A stretch of DNA of 5,354 nucleotides, taken from positions 20,377 to 25,730 of the forward strand of contig NZ_LFEK01000006.1 of the NCBI RefSeq assembly GCF_001039265.1, given 5' to 3'. Below, piece by piece: positions 1 to 5,354 of the stretch. Each line of letters begins with the position of its first letter. Position 1 is the first letter of the stretch. This DNA comes from Synechococcus sp. GFB01 (GTDB taxonomy: Bacteria; Cyanobacteriota; Cyanobacteriia; PCC-6307; Cyanobiaceae). The translations under genes were made by a program, and so were the position numbers. Below the pieces are notes generated by a model that had not been told where the DNA came from, made no database searches, and was given only the letters and a program-made list of their open reading frames with translations.

Positions 1-355
1 CATGGCTTCAGGGCACGCTTCGGCGAAGTCTGGTGCGAGTGTTGGCGTGCCGGGACTGGCCGGCCCGATCGGATCCCATTGTGGCCAGTCGGGACTGTTC
101 GCCCAGCGGCCACGCAGGCCGCGGCAGGGGCCGAGCGGCCGGCAGGTGCTCCCGGTTGCCAGTGCCCACCGGCGCTGACGGCGGTCCGCCCCTGGCGCCG
201 CTGCCAAAAATTTCAGGAAATCTTCCAGTGCTTTTGTTGCATTCGCCGTTGCTCTGTGCAAAGGGACCAAGGCGCCAGCCTGGCCCTCGGCTGATCCGCT
301 CCATTGCGCCAGGGAGGCCCGGAGATCGATCCGGGCGGAGGGGCTGGCTGGAAAA
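1..355. other. GC-rich intergenic stretch, no recognised gene
   Basis: No protein family is recognisable in any of the six frames. Several frames are open for 60-100 codons, as expected in such GC-rich DNA, but none shows a ribosome binding site or a familiar motif. What can be seen is inverted-repeat structure near the left edge: GGCACGC at 12-18 pairs with GCGTGCC at 45-51, and GACTGGCC at 54-61 pairs with GGCCAGTC at 83-90. A less GC-rich patch follows at about 207-255. A 6-bp hairpin (CCCGGA 318-323, TCCGGG 330-335) sits on the 3' side of the tRNA but lacks a following T tract. The stretch could hold a structured RNA, or the end of a gene lying mostly outside the window. Confidence 0.5.
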
Positions 356-427
356 CTCCCCGGGCGGGATTCGAACCTGCGACCAATCGGTTAACAGCCG
401 ACCGCTCTACCGCTGAGCTACCGAGGA
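356..427 (-). tRNA. tRNA-Asn (anticodon GUU)
   Basis: Read on the minus strand this is a complete 72-nt cloverleaf. The 7-bp acceptor stem pairs TCCTCGG (427-421) with CCGGGGA (363-357), with one T-G wobble and discriminator G at 356. The D arm is GCTC...GAGC. The anticodon stem encloses loop CTGTTAA with anticodon GTT at 395-393, which reads Asn codons AAC and AAU. The T arm is GCAGG-TTCGAAT-CCTGC. The 3' CCA is not encoded and must be added after transcription. The gene lies 64 bases downstream of the ABC ATPase on the same strand with no terminator between them, so it may be reached by read-through or have its own promoter in the repeat-containing gap. Confidence 0.97.
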
Positions 428-446
428 ATACGGCGATGGATTCGCT

Positions 447-476
447 GAGGAATCCGGATGAATCCCGAGGAATCCC
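447..476. repeat. Three tandem 10-bp repeats upstream of tRNA-Asn
   Basis: Three adjacent decamers read GAGGAATCCG (447-456), GATGAATCCC (457-466) and GAGGAATCCC (467-476), differing at one or two positions. The nonamer CCGAGGAAT inside the third unit (465-473) recurs exactly at 421-429, spanning the 5' end of the tRNA gene. An inverted repeat GGATTC (438-443) / GAATCC (450-455) overlaps the first unit. The array lies in the 64-bp gap between the ABC ATPase stop and the tRNA, where a tRNA promoter or processing signal would be expected. Confidence 0.7.
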
Positions 477-491
477 TTCCGCCGCAAGACC

Positions 492-1180
492 CTACCCCTC
501 GGGCCCGCCCGCCTGCAAGCGCTCCAGACGGCCGGCCAGCTCCGGGCCCGGTAGCCAGGGGCCGATGCGGCCCCTCTCCATCAGGGCCGCGGCGTCGCAG
601 CGCTGCAGCTCGCCGAGGCGGTGGGTGATCCACAGGGCGGTGAGCGGATGCTCGGCGCGATGGCTGAGCTGCCACACCAGATCCAGGGCCTCCTGCTGGC
701 TGGTGGGATCGAGCAGGGCCGTGGGCTCATCGAGCAGCAGCAGGTCGGCGCCGCTGGCCAGGCGCCGGCGATGGCCAGACGCTGCTTCTGGCCGCCGCTC
801 AGGGTGTGGATCGGCCGCCGCTCCAGCCCGGCCAGGCCGACCTGGGCCAGGGCGGCCGCCACCCGCTCGCGCCGCTGGTCAGCGGGCAGCCCTTCCGGCA
901 GGGACAGCTGCAGGTCGCTGCTGCAGCCCGGCAGCAGCAGCTGGTGATCAGGGTTCTGGAACACCAGGGCTGCCCGGCCCTGCAGGTTCACCCTGCCGGC
1001 CTGAGGCTCCAGCAGACCGGCGATCAGGCGCAGCAGGGTGCTCTTGCCGCTGCCGTTGCTGCCCACCAGCATCCACAGCCCCGGCCGCGGAATCTCCAGG
1101 CTGCAGTGGCGCAGGGCGGTGGCGCCGCTGGGCCAGTGGAAGTGCAGGCCCTGGCAGCGCAGCGGCGGAGGGACGCTCAA
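492..1180 (-). CDS. Energy-coupling-factor-type ABC transporter ATP-binding protein (one frameshift)
   Basis: This is a cytoplasmic ATPase subunit that would power an ABC importer; the CbiO/EcfA-like layout and short length suggest an energy-coupling-factor (vitamin or metal) transporter, but the substrate cannot be read from the sequence. After restoring one base the protein is 229 residues. It shows Walker A GSNGSGKST (about 40-48), Q-loop FQNP (Q75), signature LSGGQ (127-131), Walker B LLLLDEP (about 147-153), D-loop LLDP and the H-loop histidine in WITHR (187). The frame breaks after LAIAGA: codons GCC-CTG have become GCC-TG near plus-strand 760-761, and the next frame completes the gene to a TAG at 494-492. 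The likely start is TTG at 1180, with AGGTG five bases upstream. It begins 8 bases after the stop of the preceding small gene, so the two are probably cotranscribed. No permease gene is visible nearby. Confidence 0.9.
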
Positions 1181-1188
1181 GCCGGCAC

Positions 1189-1452
1189 CTAGCTGTCGAA
1201 GCTGAAGCCGGGACGCTTGCCGCCGCTGCCGGCCGACGACTTCTCGTAGATCTGCACCGCCACCAGCTCGCTGGTGAGCAGGCTCACCTTGCGGTCGGGC
1301 TCCTTCTCGCAGCTCAGTTCCAGCACCCGGGGACCCTGCCCTTCGAGGGCCTGGCGCACGCTGGCATAGAGCGCCTGGGCGTCGGCCAGCTCCTTGCGCT
1401 GCACCGCCAGGGGCATGGGGCTCAGCTTCAGCGACAGTTCAACGACGTACAT
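1189..1452 (-). CDS. Small conserved cyanobacterial protein, UPF0367-like
   Basis: This 87-residue protein starts [11 protein letters not shown] and has an intact frame. The N-terminal strand is followed by the segment [16 protein letters not shown], which should be helical, then VLELSCEKE and a [18 protein letters not shown] strand region. A Gly/Ser/Lys-rich tail ends in FSFDS. The pattern of PM-x-VQRKE, LELSCEK and VAVQ-YEKS resembles, from memory, the uncharacterised UPF0367 proteins of cyanobacteria, which have no established function. It has no signal peptide, membrane segment or catalytic motif. The ATG at 1452-1450 has only a weak purine stretch (GGATCGGAC) ahead of it. It is the first gene of a probable operon with the ABC ATPase, whose start lies 8 bases after its stop, and it diverges from psbD. 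Whether it works with the transporter is unknown. Confidence 0.85.
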   Translation of the reverse strand: MYVVELSLKLSPMPLAVQRKELADAQALYASVRQALEGQGPRVLELSCEKEPDRKVSLLTSELVAVQIYEKSSAGSGGKRPGFSFDS

Positions 1453-1508
1453 GTCCGATCCGGAGGTGAGGCCACTCTGACCAATCGTGGCACTGCTCCC
1501 CAGGGGTG

Positions 1509-1526
1509 ATGAGTGCTTCTACTCAT
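1509..1526. promoter_or_regulatory. Inverted repeat in the divergent intergenic region
   Basis: ATGAGT (1509-1514) and ACTCAT (1521-1526) form perfect 6-bp arms around a 6-base spacer. The repeat lies between the divergent starts of the small UPF0367-like gene and psbD, 36 bases before the putative psbD -10 element. The spacing suits a dimeric regulator or a small hairpin in the leader of the minus-strand transcript. No known operator is recognised. Confidence 0.35.
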
Positions 1527-1554
1527 TGCCCTGCCTGGCCGCGCGTTCGGTCCC

Positions 1555-1567
1555 CGCCCCGTAGGAT
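1555..1567 (+). promoter_or_regulatory. Putative psbD promoter -10 region (CGCCCCGTAGGAT)
   Basis: TAGGAT at 1562-1567 matches a sigma-70-type -10 element at four of six positions. It lies 39 bases before the psbD ATG, leaving room for a leader of roughly 25-30 bases. The preceding CGCCCCGTAGG (1555-1565) recurs exactly at 4671-4681, 39 bases before the favoured start of the J-domain gene. No convincing -35 hexamer is found at normal spacing, so activation by a regulator would be expected if this is the promoter. Confidence 0.4.
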
Positions 1568-1579
1568 TTCTGTTGTAAC

Positions 1580-1591
1580 GCTTCATGAAGC
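1580..1591. promoter_or_regulatory. 12-bp perfect palindrome in the psbD leader
   Basis: GCTTCATGAAGC is identical to its reverse complement. It ends nine bases before the psbD ATG at 1601, and its right half contains GAAG (1587-1590), the only Shine-Dalgarno-like purines in the leader. It could be a protein-binding site or a weak 4-bp hairpin with a CATG loop that affects initiation. The role is inferred from position alone. Confidence 0.4.
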
Positions 1592-1600
1592 CCGCTTCTC

Positions 1601-2654
<1,054 letters not shown>

Positions 2655-2689
2655 TCGGCTGACGCCAGCGGCTCTTCCGCTCGCTCCTC

Positions 2690-2719
2690 AAGCACCCCCT
2701 CGCGGGGGTGCTTTTGTTT
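2690..2719 (+). terminator. Rho-independent terminator of psbD
   Basis: A perfect 10-bp stem, AAGCACCCCC (2690-2699) with GGGGGTGCTT (2704-2713), closes a TCGC loop and runs into TTTTGTTT. It begins 36 bases after the psbD stop, which ends the transcript before any psbC could be reached. Confidence 0.93.
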
Positions 2720-2806
2720 GGTTACGCTCCGGTGGTTCGGTCAGCAGTGGCGTGGCGCCCGCTTCGGGGGGTCGCCGAAGGCGTCGCCGGCTGGCTTTAT
2801 CCCCAC

Positions 2807-2817
2807 AGGAGGAGGTG
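2807..2817 (+). promoter_or_regulatory. Strong Shine-Dalgarno sequence of the 17-codon ORF
   Basis: AGGAGGAGGTG contains AGGAGGTG (2810-2817), a full match to the 16S rRNA anti-Shine-Dalgarno core, with GGAGG ending five bases before the GTG at 2821. It is the strongest such site in the window, clearly better than those of psbD or the ABC ATPase. Confidence 0.6.
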
Positions 2818-2820
2818 TCC

Positions 2821-2874
2821 GTGAGCCACAGTCAACGCATGCAGGGTCTGCTGATCGCGGAGAAGGCCGGCTGA
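2821..2874 (+). CDS. Possible 17-residue small protein or leader peptide
   Basis: GTG at 2821 opens a frame of 17 codons (MSHSQRMQGLLIAEKAG) ending in TGA at 2872-2874. The support is the near-perfect Shine-Dalgarno at ideal spacing; the peptide itself is not recognised and has no signal, membrane segment or metal-binding motif. A long hairpin with a T-rich tail begins 56 bases after the stop, so ORF and hairpin could form a short transcription unit or a translated leader that senses something before the porin gene. It could also be the intact start of a longer gene lost by a frameshift; in the next frame expected from a one-base deletion, only about seven more codons are open (TGA at 2892-2894). 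Function unknown. Confidence 0.35.
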   Translation: MSHSQRMQGLLIAEKAG

Positions 2875-2930
2875 TTTCGGCGCCTTTGTCCTGATCCATC
2901 GGTTCCGCGACGGATGCGGACCCGGCGAGA

Positions 2931-2979
2931 GCCCCCGGAAGCCAGGCCAGCCCTGGTTTCGGGGGCATCGTTCTTGTTT
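2931..2979 (+). terminator. Long GC-rich hairpin with T-rich tail, possible terminator
   Basis: GCCCCCGGAAGCCAGG (2931-2946) pairs with CCTGGTTTCGGGGGC (2952-2966) through 15 pairs, including one G-T wobble and one bulged G, around a CCAGC loop. ATCGTTCTTGTTT follows. The T tract is interrupted and starts late, so termination may be partial. It could end a short transcript that includes the 17-codon ORF, or act as a structural element of the porin leader. Confidence 0.45.
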
Positions 2980-3060
2980 GGCCTGCTCCTTGTTCTGGGC
3001 CGGCCCTCGCTCTGGCACAGCAACCATGGATGAGGCATCGCTCTGCTGGATCATGTGGTT

Positions 3061-3073
3061 GGCGCATTGCGCC
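3061..3073. promoter_or_regulatory. Palindrome just upstream of the porin start
   Basis: GGCGCA-T-TGCGCC is a perfect 6-bp inverted repeat around one central base, ending 20 bases before the porin ATG and 11 bases before its GAGG ribosome binding site (3085-3088). As DNA it could be an operator; as RNA, GGCGC/GCGCC could pair around a short loop. No known motif such as a Fur box is matched. Confidence 0.3.
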
Positions 3074-3093
3074 CATTTCCGTGTGAGGAACCC

Positions 3094-4550
3094 ATGAAAC
3101 TCTTCCAGCAACTGCTGGTTGCTCCTGCGGCTCTCGGACTCCTGGCCCCCATGGCCGTGTCCGCCGCTGAACTCAACCTGGACGGCGTCAACCAGTACGC
3201 CTCCGAGGAGCAAGTCACCAGCATCTCCCAGTTCGGCGATGTGAAGCCCACCGACTGGGCCTACCAGGCGCTCTCCAACCTGATCGAGCGCTACGGCTGC
3301 GTGGCCGGCTACCCCGATGGCACCTACCGGGGCCAGAAGGCCATGACCCGCTTTGAGGCGGCCGCCCTTCTGAACGCCTGCCTCGACCGCGTCACCGAGG
3401 TGACCGACGAGCTGAAGCGCCTGATGGCCGAGTTCGAGAAGGAACTCGCCATCCTCAAGGGCCGCGTGGATGGCCTCGAGGCCAAGGTGGGCGAACTGGA
3501 GGCCAACCAGTTCTCCACCACCACCAAGCTGAACGGTAAGGCCACCATGGTGCTGGGCGGTGCCGCCGATCCGCTCTACGGTGCGGAAGAGAACAAGCTC
3601 TTCGGCGACCCCAAGGCTGACAACGTCACCTTCAACTACGACGTTCAGCTGAACCTGGACACCAGCTTCACCGGTAAGGACCTGCTCCGCACCCGTCTGC
3701 GGGCTGGCAACTTTGCCGACTCCATCTTCGGTAACGACAACACCACCATGGAGGTGGCGTTCCAGGAGGATGACGGTGACGATGTGGTCGGCATCAACCG
3801 TCTCTTCTACCAGTTCCCGATCGGCGACAACTTCACCGCCACCTTCGGTGCCAAGGTCCGTCAGGACGACATGCTGGCCATGTGGCCCAGCGCCTATCCG
3901 GCTGACACGATCCTCGACATCTTCACCTACGCCGGTGCCCGCAGCACCTACAGCCTGAACCTGGGTGGTGGTGCAGGTCTGTGGTGGAAGAAGAACGGCT
4001 GGAGCATCAGCGCTGCCTACGTTTCCAACGAGAACGCAGCTCAGAACTCCTTCATCGGTGCCGGTGAGGATTACACCGCCACGGCTCAGCTTGGTTACGC
4101 CGCTGAGAACTGGGGCATCGCCGCGGCTTACACCTTCTCTGACTTCGGCACCTATTTCGGCTTCAGTCCGGATACGGTCAACAGCGCTGGCGTGAGCGCC
4201 TACTGGCAGCCCAAGCAGGCCAGCTGGTTCCCCTCGATCAGCGCTGGCGCCGGCTGGGATGATCAGTTCGATGGCGACAACTACAGCTGGATGGTCGGCC
4301 TGCAGTGGCTGATGCCTTCATGAAGGGCAACGCCCTCGGCGCGGCCGTCGGCAGCGCCGGTCAAATTGGCTCCTTCGGTACCAAAGGAATCTGGTTCGAA
4401 GATGCCGAAGAGACCCTGGCTGTTGAACTCTGGTACAAGTTCCAGGTCACCGACAACATCAGCGTGACCCCCGCCGTGTTCTATATCCAGAACGACAACG
4501 GCTTCGACGACACCGTCGGCGGTCTGGTCAAGACCACCTTCAAGTTCTGA
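3094..4550 (+). CDS. SLH-domain outer-membrane porin, OprB/iron-uptake-porin type (one frameshift)
   Basis: This is a cyanobacterial outer-membrane porin of the SomA/SomB-like family, often annotated as an iron uptake porin; it forms a beta-barrel passing small solutes and ions and is tethered to the cell wall by an SLH domain. The repaired product is 485 residues. Residues 1-24 are a signal peptide (MKLFQQLLVA..., cleavage near AVSA-A). The SLH domain spans about 46-100, with FGDV..DWAY and GYPDGTYRG..AMTRFEAA. A heptad-like helix follows at about 101-137. The remainder is an alternating beta-barrel ending in aromatic KTTFKF. The start is ATG at 3094 with GAGG five bases upstream. Near 4306-4310, TGG-GCT has lost a G, giving a false TGA at 4321; the next frame continues with ADAFMKGNALG to TGA at 4548-4550. 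The break lies inside the barrel, so without repair the protein could not fold normally. It has its own terminator. Iron as substrate is a family label, not visible here. Confidence 0.92.
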
Positions 4551-4562
4551 TCCCAGGATCAG
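4547..4562. repeat. Inverted repeat across the porin stop codon
   Basis: CTGATCC (4547-4553) and GGATCAG (4556-4562) are perfect 7-bp arms with a two-base spacer, and the left arm includes the TGA stop. A second inverted repeat, GGCTGGT (4566-4572) / ACCAGCC (4586-4592), follows. With the terminator at 4627 these give a structured 3' untranslated region that could protect the porin mRNA. Confidence 0.45.
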
Positions 4563-4626
4563 TCGGGCTGGTTACCTCACACATCACCAGCCTTCGTCCT
4601 CCACTTCTCATCCCCGTCCTCCCTCG

Positions 4627-4649
4627 ACCCCGCTTCGGCCGGGGTTTTT
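4627..4649 (+). terminator. Rho-independent terminator of the porin gene
   Basis: ACCCCG (4627-4632) pairs with CGGGGT (4640-4645) around the loop CTTCGGC, and the run of Ts extends through 4649. It lies 76 bases after the porin stop and separates the porin from the J-domain gene. Confidence 0.9.
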
Positions 4650-4670
4650 CTTGGCCGTCATCCGCCTCGG

Positions 4671-4683
4671 CGCCCCGTAGGCT
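4671..4683 (+). promoter_or_regulatory. Putative -10 region of the J-domain gene (CGCCCCGTAGGCT)
   Basis: TAGGCT (4678-4683) follows CGCCCCG exactly as in the psbD upstream region, where the matching 11 bases are at 1555-1565. It lies after the porin terminator and 39 bases before the favoured start of the J-domain gene. No good -35 hexamer is seen. The sharing of this element supports, but does not prove, a promoter. Confidence 0.4.
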
Positions 4684-4716
4684 GCCAGCAGGCGCAGATG
4701 ATGCGGGAGGCGGCCT

Positions 4717-5354
4717 CTGGCGGTTGACGATCCCTATGCCGTGCTGGGCGTCTCACGCCAGGCCACGGCCGCCGAGATCAAGGCGGCCTACCGCGCCCTG
4801 GTCAAGCGGCACCACCCCGATGCCGGTGGTGACGATCAGCGCATCCTGGCGCTCAATGCCGCCTGGGAGGTGCTCGGTGATGCCGAGAGCCGCCGGCGCT
4901 TCGACCGTCAGATCGGCCAGCCTCATGCCGCCGGCGCCCCGGCCTCGGCCGACGCCAGGGCCTCAGGCCAGTCGGAGCCGGTCAAGGCCAGTGAGCAGGA
5001 GCTCCTCGACTGGCTGCAGCAGGTTGTGGCCCCCATCGATCGCCTGCTCGGTCAGGTGATCAATCCCTTTCCCGCCGAACTCAGGGCCCTCGCCGCCGAT
5101 CCCTACGACGATGAGTTGATGGAGCACTTCTGCGCCTTCCTGCAGAGCAGCCAGTCTCGCCTGGCTCGGGTGGAAACCCTCTACCGTTCCCATGCCTGCC
5201 CGGCGGGACTTGAGGCGTTCAGCCTTGATCTCTATCACTGCCTCAGCCTGGTGAAGGACGCTCTTACCGATCTGGAGCGCTACACCCTGGGCTACGTGGA
5301 TTCCTATCTGCGCGATGGCCGCGAGCTGCTGCGCAAGGCACAGGCCCGCCGCCG
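4717..5354 (+). CDS. J-domain (DnaJ-like) protein, 3' end beyond the window
   Basis: This is a cytoplasmic co-chaperone-type protein: a J domain stimulates the ATPase of an Hsp70 (DnaK). About 212 codons are visible, with no stop before the window edge. The J domain occupies roughly residues 4-65, from DDPYAVLGVS through helix II (EIKAAYRALVKRH), the essential HPD at 33-35, a GGDD turn and NAAWEVLGDAESRRRFD. A short Ala/Gly/Ser linker follows, then a helical C-terminal region (EQELLDWLQQVVAPIDRLLG and beyond) without the Gly/Phe region or zinc-finger cysteines of full DnaJ, so this is a type III J-protein of unknown client. The start is unclear: the frame opens after TGA 4699-4701 and has no ATG, GTG or TTG before the J domain. 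CTG at 4717 is six bases after GGGAGG (4705-4710); alternatively TTG 4724 with one lost base would give M-T-D-P-Y. The 166-base gap and terminator suggest transcription separate from the porin. Confidence 0.85.
   Translation, partial: MAVDDPYAVLGVSRQATAAEIKAAYRALVKRHHPDAGGDDQRILALNAAWEVLGDAESRRRFDRQIGQPHAAGAPASADARASGQSEPVKASEQELLDWLQQVVAPIDRLLGQVINPFPAELRALAADPYDDELMEHFCAFLQSSQSRLARVETLYRSHACPAGLEAFSLDLYHCLSLVKDALTDLERYTLGYVDSYLRDGRELLRKAQARR

Larger units (their letters stand above)
2720..3093 (+). other. Structured intergenic/leader region before the porin
   Basis: This 374-base gap holds no recognised full-length gene. In order it contains a hairpin CTTCGG (2762-2767) / CCGAAG (2775-2780), a very strong ribosome binding site with a 17-codon ORF (2821-2874), a long GC-rich hairpin (2931-2966) followed by a T-rich stretch, and a 13-bp palindrome (3061-3073) close to the porin start. 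No clear -35/-10 pair for the porin was found. The arrangement suits a long regulated 5' leader, or a separate short transcript ending near 2979 followed by the porin promoter. Confidence 0.5.

Noticed and set aside
447..476. CRISPR array
   Set aside because: The units are 10 bases, adjacent and without spacers, and no cas gene is present.
304..1509. A 401-codon open frame on the plus strand
   Set aside because: It runs antisense across tRNA-Asn, the ABC ATPase and the small UPF0367-like gene, has low-complexity Arg/Ala/Pro-rich composition, and exists only because the GC-rich minus-strand genes lack stops opposite.
3026..3097. A 23-codon ORF (MDEASLCWIMWLAHC...) overlapping the porin ATG as ATGA
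   Set aside because: No ribosome binding site precedes it and the peptide is unfamiliar; a random short ORF is the simpler reading.
2741..3251. Overlapping minus-strand open frames of 66-138 codons in the gap before and at the start of the porin
   Set aside because: They extend antisense into the porin signal and SLH region, lack credible start signals and show no family motif.

Overview
The window reads as chromosomal DNA from a GC-rich picocyanobacterium of the Cyanobium/Synechococcus type. The evidence is a near-canonical photosystem II D2 protein, an SLH-domain cyanobacterial outer-membrane porin, a small protein resembling a cyanobacterial UPF0367 family, and compact gene spacing.

Layout, left to right. 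Bases 1-355 are GC-rich with no recognised gene but several inverted repeats. On the minus strand, transcribed right to left, lie a small conserved protein (1452-1189), an energy-coupling-factor-type ABC ATPase (1180-492) and tRNA-Asn(GUU) (427-356). The first two form a tight operon, and no terminator is visible before the tRNA. A 148-bp divergent intergenic region (1453-1600) carries short palindromes and a probable -10 element. On the plus strand follow psbD (1601-2654) with a strong terminator (2690-2719), a structured 370-base gap holding a 17-codon ORF with the best ribosome binding site in the window and a long hairpin, an SLH/OprB-type porin (3094-4550) with a terminator (4627-4649), and a J-domain protein that runs off the right edge.

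The psbD copy is not followed by psbC. The GTG start of psbC that normally overlaps the end of psbD is absent, and a terminator follows at once. It therefore looks like the monocistronic second psbD copy (psbDII type) that many cyanobacteria use to supply D2 under high light.

Three of the five protein genes are interrupted by single-base deletions: one in the ABC ATPase, two in psbD and one in the porin. A fifth is possible at the start of the J-protein. Each is repaired by adding one base, after which the protein matches its family throughout. Sequencing or assembly error is the most economical explanation, so I annotate these genes as intact but frameshifted in this read. I found no convincing new multi-gene system. 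The least explained parts are the leader region before the porin (2720-3093), the tandem decamers beside tRNA-Asn (447-476), the palindrome over the psbD ribosome-binding region (1580-1591) and the structured left edge.
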